Part shown: positions 1 to 9,783 of the stretch, piece after piece
Layout: every line of letters starts with the position of its first letter
How positions within the stretch are numbered: position 1 is the first letter of the stretch
Assembly: GCA_946902985.2 (NCBI GenBank)
Contig: OX336388.2
Location: 126,965,346 to 127,029,345 of the forward strand
Length of the DNA: 64,000 nucleotides
Reading direction: 5' to 3'
DNA from: Meconema thalassinum
Lineage: Eukaryota > Arthropoda > Insecta > Orthoptera > Tettigoniidae
Made by a program: the position numbers and the translations under genes
Notes under the pieces: model-generated
The model's input: the letters and a program-made list of their open reading frames with translations, nothing else
What the model was told of the DNA's origin: nothing
The model's database searches: none

Positions 1-324
1 TACTGATATACTCTGCTAGATCATCATCGTTTATGAACACATCCCACGCGGCTGAGGCCATATTCGTACTAACAACGGTGCGTGGTAGACAAAACAGTGG
101 GCACTTTCTAAAATATCATATCTCCGTAAATAAAACTATTACCGCGATAGTTGTGGTAAATTTAGGAACTGCAGGCCCTGCCGATTCTGGATAATCTGCG
201 TTGTGCTGCGATCTGTTAGAAAACTGAGAACTACAAGCGTATATAAAACTGCCTGCACGAGGAGCGCTATTGCGTTCCTGGCTGTTTTCGGTAACACGCC
301 GAGGAACGCTTTTGCGCTCCTTGG
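1..324. other. unassigned flank with inverted repeat
   Basis: No convincing coding frame is seen. The one structure is an inverted repeat: a 20-base arm at 260-279 is nearly the reverse complement of the arm at 302-321, with about a 22-base spacer, so a strong hairpin could form just before the tandem array begins. It may be the end of a small DNA element, but no target duplication was found. Confidence 0.4.
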
Positions 325-430
325 TATTCTAAGAGAAAAGTAACATCTAATTACTGTGAACATAGTGTTTATTGACAGTTTTAGTCAGTGTACCGTTATG
401 CTTGATGTATTTTTTAAATTTATGTATTTG

Positions 431-874
431 TGTGAGGGTCGAGGATAAATCTATAACGCTGAGTTAGAGATTAATCCTCAAAAGGGCGTTCTGTAACCGA
501 ATTTATTTGGTTACAGCGCTCACCCTCACGTTTTCTGTTTGTTTAGGTTAAGTTTTTAGGTTAGAAGCATGGCCACCTGTTGATGGAGCACTGCAGAGAG
601 TTTTGTACTCATCATGAATGTAGTTGTGGATATTGAACAAGAGATGCAGGTAAATGAAGCTTGCTTACATGTTCATAAACAAGTACCGGTATTGATAGTT
701 TTGATTGTCAGAGAACATCTAGTAAGAAGGAGGACAGAAAGAGAATTTTAAGAAAATGCAAGAAGACAAGAAAGGAGCAGAGTGGAATTTTGGAGTGGAA
801 TTAATTCTTATTTCTGTATGTGCTTAACATCATCTCGACCCCGAAGATTATTATAAGTAAAGAATTTTGTTACA
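431..874 (+). repeat. LTR-like block, copy 1
   Basis: A 444-bp block beginning TGTGAGGG and ending TTTTGTTACA, followed at once by a primer-site-like motif. Near its start the arms 432-439 and 522-529 pair, and CTGTAACC (491-498) pairs perfectly with GGTTACAG (509-516). The true LTR may begin about 170 bp earlier, after a purine tract; in copy 1 that part is truncated near 325. Confidence 0.6.
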
Positions 875-1109
875 TTGATCGCCCAACGTGTGTGGCTTGT
901 TGTTGTTGGCTGACCCCGGCCAATATAAGAAGAGATTAGTTACATTGATCGCCCAACGTGGGGATTGTTGTTGTTGATTGACCCCGACCAATATAAGAAG
1001 AGATTTATTACATTGATTGCCCAACTTGGGGCTTATTGTTGTTGGTTTACCCCGACCATTTACTACTATTTTAATTTATTTCATTGGCGTCCAACGTATG
1101 GGACGAATA
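870..1109 (+). promoter_or_regulatory. triplicated primer-site-like leader, unit 1
   Basis: Three direct repeats of about 70 bp begin TTACATTGAT at 870, 940 and 1008. Each contains GCCCAAC(G/T)TG and a GT-rich stretch ending in a CCAATATAAGAAGAGAT-type tail. A fourth motif, TTGGCGTCCAACGT, lies near 1084. The last one resembles the tRNA-Lys-type primer site used by many retroelements. The same arrangement recurs after each LTR-like block at about 3096, 5630 and 7820. Confidence 0.55.
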
Positions 1110-1114
1110 CGGAA

Positions 1115-1760
1115 ATGAGAAATATGGAAGCTGAGATGATGGCTAAGTTCAGGATGCTCATGCTTCGTAGCAATAAGTCCGTAGGTATGGAGAAGAGGAT
1201 GGATGAGCAGCCGGATGGATTGTATGGAGGCGAGAATGTCTGAGAAGATAGACAGAGTACAAGAGCAGATGACTAGCTTAGACAGCCGTGTTACTCACCA
1301 GATTAGTGAATTCACAGTAGAAATCGTTAATCTGGGAGTTAGGCTAGGTGGTCAGATTTCTGTTCAAGAACAGAGCCTAGACTCTGAAGTTGACAAGTTG
1401 GATTATCAACATGGGAAGTTGGAAGGTGAAATTTCTAGTCAGGCATTGGAGACCAGCCAGAAATTTCCCAGGGCAGATAGGAAGTTGGAAGAGCAGAGTG
1501 TGGAGATCATACGCGTCGTAGAAGAGAGAGTTGAGATGGTACACTCTTTGAATGTAGCTGTAAAGGAGGAGGAAGAGGAGGAAATATGTGATGTATGTGA
1601 TGCTAGGGGGCGTAAGGAAGATGGTAATAAAAAGGAAAATAAGATAAAAGGGATAAAGGGAAAGAGAAAAGATAAGAAGAAAGGCATTTTTAAACAAGAT
1701 AAGGCAGATGATGAACAGGAGGAAAATGAGGAAGGGAAGGAGAGAGAAGTAGGAATGTAA
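1115..1760 (+). pseudogene. gag-like coiled-coil frame, unit 1 (frameshifted)
   Basis: An ATG at 1115 opens a 42-codon Met-rich frame that ends at 1243. An overlapping frame from 1203 to 1760 (185 codons) carries on the same kind of heptad-rich sequence (RMDCMEARMSEK, then a long coiled coil) and ends in an acidic/basic low-complexity tail with a Cys pair (ICDVCDARG). The continuity of composition across the frame change suggests one original gag-like reading frame broken by a 1-base shift that all three units share. No zinc knuckle, protease or RT is visible. Its function is inferred only from its position behind the LTR-like block and primer-site motif. Confidence 0.55.
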
Positions 1761-2088
1761 GGCAAAGAGAACGAGATGTCAGGCAGATGGAGATAAGAGA
1801 GTGAAGGATCAGAAGAAGAAAAAGCAGGAGAAGAAGATAAAAGGGGCAAAGGGAAAGAGGAGAGAAAAGATAAGAAGAAAGGAACTGTTGAGCAAGATAA
1901 GACAGATGAGGAAGAGAAGGAAAGAGAAGCAGGAAGGGAAGACGAAGAAGAAAAAGAAGGGAAAGGAGAAACAGAAAGAAAGGAAGAGCAAGGAGGAAGG
2001 TACAGAAGGAGGGGAAATACAAAAAGTCAAGAAGGAAAGAAAGCAGATGAAGGAAGGAAAGAGGTAGAAGAGAAAGAGAAATGGGGGC

Positions 2089-2137
<49 letters not shown>

Positions 2138-2484
2138 CAGGTGAAATGGAAGAAAGTGAAGAAGGAAAGAAAGCAGATGAAGGAAGGGAAAAGGAAGAAG
2201 AGAAGGGAGAAAAGAAGGAGGGAGAAGATGAAGCGGAAGAAGGAATGAGAGCAGATGATATGGAAGAAGCTGAAGAAGAAAATGAGGCAGATGAAGGAAG
2301 GAAAAGGGAAGGTGAAGAAGAAAAGGAAACAGGTGAAGGAAGGGAAGAAGTAGAAGAGGAAGGAGAAATAAAAAGAGAGAAGAAGTTGATACAGGGGAAG
2401 GCGTGGAAATAATGAAAATGGAACTGGTGATACTCCGCGCTTTAGAAGAAATAATGGAGACGGGCCCCAGAGAGGTCGGAAGGA
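1761..2484 (+). repeat. purine-only Glu/Lys-coding tract with (GAAA)n
   Basis: Almost pure A/G on the plus strand, so several frames stay open and encode Lys/Glu-rich peptides (for example 1801-2067 and 2146-2412). A (GAAA)n microsatellite lies at about 2094-2136. The tract ends in AGAGAGGTCGGAAGGA, a plausible polypurine tract just before a TG at 2485. These frames are probably low-complexity extensions of the gag-like region rather than separate genes. Confidence 0.5.
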
Positions 2485-2656
2485 TGATCACCGTATCATG
2501 GAGAAATAGCTGTATTCTTTCTTTCCATTATCAGTGTGTTGGTGAATGACCTAAGAGACTTAAAAGTAACATCTAATTACTGTGAACATAGTGTTTATTG
2601 ATAGTTTTAGTCAGTGTACCGGTATGTTTGATGTATTTTTTAAATTTATGTATTTG

Positions 2657-3100
2657 TGTGAGGGTCGAGGATAAATCTATAACGCTGAGTTAGAGATTAA
2701 TCCTCAAGAGGGCGTTCTGTAACCGAATTTATTTGGTTACAGCGCTCACCCTCACGTTGTCTGTTTGTTTAGGTTAAGTTTTTAGGTTAGAAGCATGGCC
2801 ACCTGTTGATGGAGCACTGCAGAGAGTTTTGTACTCATCATGAATGTAGTTGTGGATATTGAACAAGAGATGCAGGTAAATGAAGCTTGCTTACATGTTC
2901 ATAAACAAGTACCGGTATTGATAGTTTTGATTGCCAGAGAACATCAAGTAAGAAGGAGGACAGAAAGAGACTTTTAAGAAAATGCAAGAAGACAAGAAAG
3001 GAGCAGAGTGGAATTTTGGAGTGGAATTAATTCTTATTTCTTTATGTGCTTAACATCATCTCGACCCCGAAGATTATTATAAGTAAAGAATTTTGTTACA
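2657..3100 (+). repeat. LTR-like block, copy 2
   Basis: 444 bp, the same length and ends as copy 1, with a perfect CTGTAACC/GGTTACAG hairpin. If the LTR starts after the purine tract, it would run 2485-3100 (616 bp). It is followed by the triplicated leader. Confidence 0.6.
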
Positions 3101-3340
3101 TTGATCGCCCAACGTGTGTGGCTTGTTGTTGTTGGCTGACCCCGACCAATATAAGAAGAGATTAGTTACATTGATCGCCCAACGTGGGGATTGTTGTTGT
3201 TGATTGACCCCGACCAATATAAGAAGAGATTTATTACATTGATTGCCCAACTTGGGGCTTGTTGTTGTTGGTTTACCCCGACCGTTTACTACTATTTTAA
3301 TTTATTTCATTGGCGTCCAACGTAGGGGACGAATACGGAA

Positions 3341-4016
3341 ATGAGAAATATGGAAGCTGAGATGATGGCTTTGTTGAGGATGCTCATGCTTCGTAGCAAT
3401 AAGTCCGTAGGTATGGAGAAGAGGATGGATGAGCAGCTGGATGGATTGTATGGAGGCGAGAATGTCTGAGAAGATAGACAGAGTACAAGAGCAGATGACT
3501 AGCTTAGACAGCCGTGTTACTCACCAGATTAGTGAATTCAGAGTAGAAATCGTTAATCTGGGAGTTAGGCTAGGTGGTCAGATTTCTGTTCAGGAACAGA
3601 GCCTAGACTCTGAAGTTGACAAGTTGGATTATCAACATGGGAAATTGGAAGGTGAAATTTCTAGTCAGGCACTGGAGACCAGCCAGAAATTTCCCAGGGC
3701 AGATAGGAAGTTGGAAGAGCAGAGTGTGGAGATCATGCGCATCGTAGAAGAGAGAGTTGAGATGGTACACTCTTTGAGTGTAGCTGTAAAGGAGGAGGAA
3801 GAGGAGGAAATATGTGATACATGTGATGCTAGGGGGCGTAAGGAAGATGGTAATAAAAAGGAAAATAAGATAAAAGGGATAAAGAGAAAAGATAAGAAGA
3901 AAGGAATTGTTAAACAAGATAAGGCAGATGATGAACAGGAGGAAAATGAAGAAGGGAAGGAGAGAGAAGTAGGAATGGAAGGCAAAGAGAACGAGATGTC
4001 AGGCAGATGGAGATAA
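3341..4016 (+). pseudogene. gag-like coiled-coil frame, unit 2
   Basis: Same arrangement as unit 1: an ATG at 3341 opens a short frame, then the coiled-coil frame runs 3429-4016 (195 codons) with the same frame change. The peptide ends MSGRWR, a longer C-terminus than unit 1, which has an earlier stop. Start choice is uncertain because of the shared frameshift. Confidence 0.5.
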
Positions 4017-4020
4017 GAGA

Positions 4021-4344
4021 GTGAAGGATGAGAAGAAGAAGCAGAGTGTGGAGATCATACGCATCGTAGAAGAGAGGGTTGAGATGGTACACTCTTTGAG
4101 TGTAGCTGTAAAGGAGGAGGAAGAGGAGGAAATATGTGATGTATGTGATGCTAAGGGGCGTAAGGAAGATGGTAATAAAAAGGAAAATAAGATAAAAGGG
4201 ATAAAGAGAAAGAGAAAAGATAAGAAGGAAGGAATTGTTAAACAAGATAAGGCAGATGATAAACAGGAGGAAAATGAGGAAGGGAAGGAGAGAGAAGTAG
4301 GAATGGAAGGCAAAGAGAACGAGATGTCAGGCAGATGGAGATAA
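4021..4344 (+). repeat. internal duplication of the gag-like tail in unit 2
   Basis: Nucleotides after 4035 repeat about 3720-4016, starting at the segment coding EQSVEII and ending again at MSGRWR. It makes a 107-codon open frame. The second copy is closer to unit 3 than to the adjacent unit 2 copy (for example CDVCDAKGRKEDG), which points to exchange between units rather than simple slippage. Confidence 0.6.
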
Positions 4345-4636
4345 GAGAGTGAAGGATCAGAAGAAGAAAAGGGAGGAGAAGAAGATAAAAGGGACAAAGG
4401 GAAAGAGAAGAGAAATGATAAGAAGAAAGGAACTGTTGAACAAGATAAGGCAGATGAGGAAGAGAAGGAAAGAGAAGCAGGAAGGGAAGACGAAGAAGAA
4501 AAAGAAGGGAAAGGAGAAACAGAAAGAAAGGAAGAGCAAGGAGGAAGGTAAAGAAGGAGGGGAAGTAGAAAAAGTCAAGAAGGAAAGAAAGCAGATGAAG
4601 GAAGGAAAGAGGTAGAAGAGAAAGAGAAATGGGGGC

Positions 4637-4673
<37 letters not shown>

Positions 4674-5020
4674 CAGGTGAAATGGAAGAAAGTGAAGAAG
4701 GAAAGAAAGCAGATGAAGGAAGGGAAACGGTAGAAGAGAAGGGAGAAAGGAAGGAGGGAGAAGATGAAGCGGAAGAAGAAATGAAAGCAGATGATATGAA
4801 AGAAGATGAAGAAGAAAATGAGGCAGATGAAGGAAGGAAAAGGTAAGGTGAAGAAGAAAAGGAAACAGGTGAATGATGGGAAGAAGTAGAAGAGGAAGGA
4901 GAAATAAAAAGAGAGAAGAAGTTGATACAGGGGAAGGCGTGGTAATAATGAAAATGGAACTGGTGATACTCCGCGCTTTAGAAGAAATAATGGTGACGGG
5001 CCCCAGAGAGGTCGGAAGGA
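4345..5020 (+). repeat. purine-only Glu/Lys-coding tract, unit 2
   Basis: A/G-rich continuation of unit 2 with several open low-complexity frames (4349-4615 and 4873-5085) and a shorter (GAAA)n run at about 4640-4672. Ends in the same purine tract before a TG at 5021. Confidence 0.5.
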
Positions 5021-5190
5021 TGATTACCGTATCATGGAGAAATAGCTGTATTCTTTCTTTCCATTATCAATGTGTTGGTGAATGATCTAAGAGACTTAAA
5101 AGTAACATCTAATTACTGTGAATATAGTGTTTATTGATAGTTTTAGTCAGTGTACCGGCATGTTTGATGTATTTTAAATTTATGTATTTG

Positions 5191-5634
5191 TGTGAGGGTC
5201 GAGGATAAATCTATAACGCTGAGTTATAGATTAATCCTCAAGAGGGCGTTCTGTAACCGAATTTATTTGGTTACAGCGCTCACCCTCACGATTTCTGTTT
5301 GTTTAGGTTAAGTTTTTAGGTTAGAAGCATGGCCACCTGTTGATGGAGCACTGCAGAGAGTTTTGTACTCATCATGAATGTAGTTGTGGATATTGAACAA
5401 GAGATGCAGATAAAGGAAGCTTGCTTACATGTTCATAAACAAGTTCCGGTATTGATAGTTTTGATTGCCAGAGAATATCTAGTAAGAAGGAGGACAAAAA
5501 GAGACTTTAAAAAAAATGCAAGAAGACAAGAAAGGAGCAGAGTGGATTTTTGGAGTGGAATTAATTATTATTTCTTTATGTGCTTAACATCAACTCAACC
5601 CCGAAGATTATTATAAGTAAAGAATTTTGTTACA
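5191..5634 (+). repeat. LTR-like block, copy 3
   Basis: 444 bp. Inside it, 5374-5616 is open for 80 codons (starting MNVVVDIEQEMQ). The matching frame in the other copies is stopped after about 45 codons by a TAA, so this small ORF is probably incidental, though it is conserved in sequence over its first half. Confidence 0.6.
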
Positions 5635-5874
5635 TTGATCGCCCAACGTGTGTGGCTTGTTGTTGTTGGCTGACCCCGGCCAATATAAGAAGAGATTAGT
5701 TACATTGATCGCCCAACGTGGGGATTGTTGTTGTTGATTGACCCCGACCAATATAAGAAGAGATTTATTACATTGATTGCCCAACGTGGGGCTTGTTGTT
5801 GTGGGTTTACCCTAACCATTTACTACTATTTTAATTTATTTCATTGGCGTCCAATGTAGGGGACGAATGCGAAA

Positions 5875-6556
5875 ATGAGAAATATGGAAGCTGAGATGAT
5901 GGCTATGTTAAGGATATTCATACTTCGTAGCAATAAGTCTGTAGGTATGGAGAAGAGGATGGATGAGCAGCCGGATGGATTGTATGGAGGCGAGAATGTC
6001 TGAGAAGATAGACAGAGTACAAGAGCAGGTGACTAGCTTAGACAGCCGTGTTACTCACCAGATTAGTGAATTCAGAGTAGAAATCGTTAATCTGGGAGTT
6101 AGGCTAGGTGGTCAGATTTCTGTTCAGGAACAGAGCCTAGACTCTGAAGTTGACAAGTTGGATTATCAACATGGGAAGTTGGAAGGTGAAATTTCTAGTC
6201 AGGCACTGGAGACCAACCAGAAATTTCCCAGGGCAGATAGAAAGTTGGAAGAGCAGAGTGTGGAGATCATACGCATCGTAGAAGAGAGGGTTGAGATGGT
6301 ACACTCTTTGAGTGTAGCTGTAAAGGAGGAGGAAGAGGAGGAAATATGTGATGTATGTGATGCTAAGGGGCGTAAGGAAGATGGTAATAAAAAGGAAAAT
6401 AAGATAAAAGGGATAAAGAGAAAGAGAAAAGATAAGAAGGAAGGAATTGTTAAACAAGATAAGGCAGATGATAAACAGGAGGAAAATGAGGAAGGGAAGG
6501 AGAGAGAAGTAGGAATGGAAGGCAAAGAGAACGAGATGTCAGGCAGATGGAGATAA
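5875..6556 (+). pseudogene. gag-like coiled-coil frame, unit 3
   Basis: Short frame from the ATG at 5875, then the 197-codon coiled-coil frame 5963-6556, with the same frame change as the other units. This is the longest version. Heptad-like spacing of hydrophobic residues from about residue 20 to 110 supports a coiled coil. The C-terminal 60 residues are Lys/Glu-rich. Confidence 0.5.
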
Positions 6557-6560
6557 GAGA

Positions 6561-7206
6561 GTGAAGGATCAGAAGAAGAAAAGGGAGGAGAAGAAGATAA
6601 AAGGGACAAAGGGAAAGAGGAGAGAAAAGATAAGAAGAAAGGAACTGTTGAGCAAGATAAGGCAGATGAGGAAGAGAAGGAAAGAGAAGCAGGAAGGGAA
6701 GACGAAGAAGAAAAAGAAGGGAAAGGAGAAACAGAAAGAAAGGAAGAGCAAGGAGGAAGGTAAAGAAGGAGGGGAAGTAGAAAAAGTCAAGAAGGAAAGA
6801 AAGCAGATGAAGGAAGGAAAGAGGTAGAAAAGAAAGAGAAATGGGGGCGGAAGAAGGAATGAAAGCAGGTGAAATGGAAGAAAGTGAAGAAGGAAAGAAA
6901 GCAGATGAAGGAAGGGAAAAGGTAGAAGAGAAGGTAGAAAAGAAGGAGGGAGAAGATGAAGCGGAAGAAGGAATGAAAGCAGATGATATGGAAGAAGCTG
7001 AAGAAGAAAATGAGGCAGATGAAGGAAGGGAAGGTGAAGAAGAAAAGGAAACAGGTGAAGGAAGGGAAGAAGTAGAAGAAGAAGGAGAAATAAAAAAGAG
7101 AGAAGACGTTGATACAGGGGAAGGCGTGATAATAATGAAAATGGATCTGGTGATACTCCGCGCTTTAGAAGAAATAATGGAGACGGGCCCCAGAGAGGTC
7201 GGAAGG
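6561..7206 (+). repeat. purine-only Glu/Lys-coding tract, unit 3
   Basis: Contains open frames 6561-6827 (88 codons) and 6841-7272 (143 codons, with EEAEEENEADEGRE-type repeats). Unlike units 1 and 2 there is no (GAAA)n expansion, so this unit keeps a longer acidic frame. Ends in the purine tract before a TG at 7207. Confidence 0.5.
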
Positions 7207-7380
7207 ATGATTACCATGTCATGGAGAAATAGCTGTATTCTTTCTTTCCATTATCAATGTGTTGGTGAATGACCTAAGAGACTTAAAAGTAACATCTAAT
7301 TACTGTGAATATAGTGTTTATTGATAGTTTTAGTCAGTGTACCGTTATGTTTGATGTATTTTATTAAATTTATGTATTTG

Positions 7381-8032
7381 TGGGAGGGTCGAGGATAAAT
7401 CTATAACGCTGAGTTAGAGATTAATCCTCAAGAGGGCGTTCTGAAACCGAATTTATTTGGTTACAGCGCTCACCCTCACGTTTTCTGTTTGTTTAGGTTA
7501 AGTTTTTAGGTTAGAAGCATGGCCACCTGTTGATGGAGCACTGCAGAGAGTTTTGTACTCATCATGAATGTAGTTGTGGATATTGAACAAGAGATGCAGG
7601 TAAATGAAGCTTGCTTACATGTTCATAAACAAGTACCGGTATTGATAGTTTTGATTGCCAGAGAACATCTAGTAAGAAGGAGGACAGAAAGAGACTTTTA
7701 AGAAAATGCAAGAAGAAAAGAAAGGAGCAGAGTGGAATTTTGGAGTGGAATTAATTATTATTTCTTTATGTGCTTAACATCATCTCGATCCCGAAGATTA
7801 TTATAAGTAAAGAATTTTGTTACATTGATCGCCCAACGTGTGTGGCTTGTTGTTGTTGGCTGACCCCGACCAATATAAGAAGAGATAAGTTACATTGTTC
7901 ACCCAACGTGGGGATTGTTGTTGTTGATTGACCCCGACCAATATAAGGAGAGATTTGTTACATTGATTTCCCAACGTGGGGCTTGTTATTGTTGGCTTAC
8001 CCCGACCATTTATTACTATTTAATTTTATTTC
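7381..8032 (+). repeat. LTR-like block, copy 4, plus truncated leader
   Basis: Block 7381-7824 (444 bp) starts TGGGAGGG, and one base of the hairpin stem is changed (CTGAAACC). The three leader repeats follow and the array stops near 8032, before a gag start. After that the sequence is unique and leads into the host gene's 3' end. Confidence 0.6.
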
Positions 8033-8194
8033 AGAGTCCCTACCATTCAAATTCTTGGCGTGTCGGCCAAGATGACTGAAAAGTTGCATTATCAATTATC
8101 AATACCTAAGGCAACAATGAAATATGGCTTCAAAACTCTCTTATGTTCATCAAGGTTGGCAAAAGGAGAAATGCACGTCAATTAGTTTTATGTA

Positions 8195-8200
8195 TTTATT
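8195..8200 (-). terminator. poly(A) signal of the Tyr/Ala-repeat gene
   Basis: Minus-strand AATAAA about 40 bases past the stop codon at 8239-8241, in an A/T-rich 3' untranslated region. Confidence 0.6.
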
Positions 8201-8238
8201 TATAAAATATGTACAAAAATAGAATGACAAAACATGAC

Positions 8239-9783
8239 TTAATGTGTTGCTGCAAGGGCGATTCTACTGACTAGCCGTCCTCGACTGGAAGGTTTATAGG
8301 GAATGGTAGGAGGTGGCTTGGGTACGTGTTCTGGAGGAGCCCCATCATAACCGTTGTCATAATATTCAGCTGTTACATCCCCGTACGCATCCACTTTAGC
8401 CGCATATCCCTTAGCTGCAGTAGCATAGTCGACAGCTGTGTTCAAATCAACAGCATTGTTGTACGCACTATATGCATCTCCCTTAGCAGCAGCAGCATAG
8501 TCGACAGCCGAGTTCACATCAAGAGCATTATTATACGCTCTGTATGCTTCCTCCTTAGCAGCAGCAGCATAGTCGACAGCTGCGTTCACATCAACAGCAT
8601 TATTATACGCACTATATGCATCCCCAGCAGCAGCAGCATAGCCGGCAGCTGCGTTCACATCTTCAGCATTGCTATACGCACTATATGCATCCCCCTTAGC
8701 AACAGCATCATAGCCGACAGCTGCATTCACATCAACAGCATTGCTATACGCACTGTATGGATTCCCTTTAGCATCAGCAGCATGGCCGACAGCTGCGTTC
8801 ACATCAACAGCATTGTTATACGCACTGTTAGAATCTCTACCATGTCCGTAGGCATGGTCCGTACCAGCCAGACCATAACCTGTCGCTTCGGAGGCATAAT
8901 TGATGCCGTACTGCGCATAATCAATGTGCTCCCCGTAAGCATAGTTACCCGAAGACTGGTGACGCGTTGCGGGTTTCACCTCCGCAGCAATCTTCGCAGA
9001 CACTTGCGGTGCCGGCATAGGATGTGTCGACACAGTCGCCGAGAGCAGAATATCGTTGTCTTCTTGATGGCCAAAGTCTAATCCGCCGGGAGAGACAACA
9101 AATGGAGGGAGGGACCTGGGATGCTTGATCACTTCATGATGGTCAAAGTCTAATCCACCAGGAGAGACAACAAACTGAGGGATTGACCTAGGACGCTCTG
9201 GCAGGTAACCCACATCGGAATAGCTCAAACGTGCTGGGCTGTTCACTGTCAAATCCACTTGCACCTGATGATCCCTCTCTTGAGCCAAACGCAAGGCTTC
9301 TACAGCCTCTTCTTCGACAGTAGCAGCATGATGCCTGCCTAAACTTCTCAACTCCACTATTTGTCGGTCAATATTCAGCAAGCCATCCTCGGGAACGTTC
9401 AGTATATGCTTGGTTATTCTTCCGTCTTTTGGTAGAGTTCTTGGTCCAAAAGCAATGGCATCCTCATTAATATGTTGCTTCTGTGCCAGACGATATGCTA
9501 TGCTGAGAGAGACCGGATCAGCTAAGAATGCCTCTCTGTTGTGTGGCGTTCTCAAGAAGTTGAAGTTAGACTTAGGTCTGTCAACAAGGGTGGCATCAAG
9601 AGCAACACCTCTGCTCAAGGTCTGAACATGCCTATCATCTGGAGGATACATCACCTCAAGGTCAAGCGTGGGTGCAGGGTGGTTGCCGGCTGAAGGGAAC
9701 AATACATTGGGAAGGAAAATGTCCTTGTGCTTGATCTTGTCACAAAGAGAACAGGAAGGCTTGGCCACTCCAGCTGGTCGTAC
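8239..9783 (-). CDS. terminal exon of a Tyr/Ala/Asn/Asp-repeat protein
   Basis: On the minus strand a pyrimidine-rich acceptor ending CCCTCAG (9784-9786 is the CAG) opens a 514-codon exon that closes with TAA at 8239-8241. It begins VRPAGVAKPSCSLCDK, with a CxxC. Next comes a central region with two copies of an FVVSPGGLDF-containing repeat (roughly 9060-9210), then six imperfect repeats of about 24 residues of the type YSAYNNAVDVNAAV (roughly 8410-8840), and a Pro-rich then basic C-terminus. I do not recognise the protein. Tyr/Ala repeats and low complexity suggest a structural or extracellular product, such as cuticle, egg coat or secretion, but that is inference. The frame extends upstream as open intron, so the splice acceptor, not an ATG, sets the start. 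Confidence 0.75.
   Translation of the reverse strand, partial: VRPAGVAKPSCSLCDKIKHKDIFLPNVLFPSAGNHPAPTLDLEVMYPPDDRHVQTLSRGVALDATLVDRPKSNFNFLRTPHNREAFLADPVSLSIAYRLAQKQHINEDAIAFGPRTLPKDGRITKHILNVPEDGLLNIDRQIVELRSLGRHHAATVEEEAVEALRLAQERDHQVQVDLTVNSPARLSYSDVGYLPERPRSIPQFVVSPGGLDFDHHEVIKHPRSLPPFVVSPGGLDFGHQEDNDILLSATVSTHPMPAPQVSAKIAAEVKPATRHQSSGNYAYGEHIDYAQYGINYASEATGYGLAGTDHAYGHGRDSNSAYNNAVDVNAAVGHAADAKGNPYSAYSNAVDVNAAVGYDAVAKGDAYSAYSNAEDVNAAAGYAAAAGDAYSAYNNAVDVNAAVDYAAAAKEEAYRAYNNALDVNSAVDYAAAAKGDAYSAYNNAVDLNTAVDYATAAKGYAAKVDAYGDVTAEYYDNGYDGAPPEHVPKPPPTIPYKPSSRGRLVSRIALAATH

Larger units (their letters stand above)
325..8032 (+). repeat. tandem array of LTR-retrotransposon-derived units
   Basis: The same module repeats head to tail. 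Its invariant block starts (TGTGAGGG or TGGGAGGG) at 431, 2657, 5191 and 7381, so unit lengths are about 2226, 2534 and 2190 bp. Each unit holds a 444-bp LTR-like block, three ~70-bp leader repeats each carrying a GCCCAACGTG-like primer-site motif, a fourth such motif, a short Met-rich frame, a coiled-coil gag-like frame and a long purine-only stretch coding for Glu/Lys. Unit 2 is longer because about 300 bp is duplicated inside it. The array is cut at both ends: it enters inside the 3' part of a unit near 325 and stops in a leader near 8032. The layout LTR-internal-LTR-internal suggests unequal recombination between LTRs of a gag-only derivative. No pol frame is present in any unit. It could also simply be a macrosatellite of retroelement origin. 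Confidence 0.8.

Noticed and set aside
431..529. hammerhead ribozyme in the array LTR
   Set aside because: CTGAGTTA does not fit CUGANGA and no GAAA core follows; only stems are supported.
870..1080. CRISPR-like short repeats
   Set aside because: Three ~70-bp direct repeats with no unique spacers, in an insect genome behind an LTR-like block.
6450..7217. 255-codon minus-strand Ser/Pro/Phe-rich frame
   Set aside because: Complement of a purine-only tract; such tracts have almost no stops on either strand.
8326..9081. 251-codon plus-strand frame rich in Ser/Ile
   Set aside because: It is the shadow of the Tyr/Ala-repeat exon on the other strand; its repeats mirror those of the real frame.
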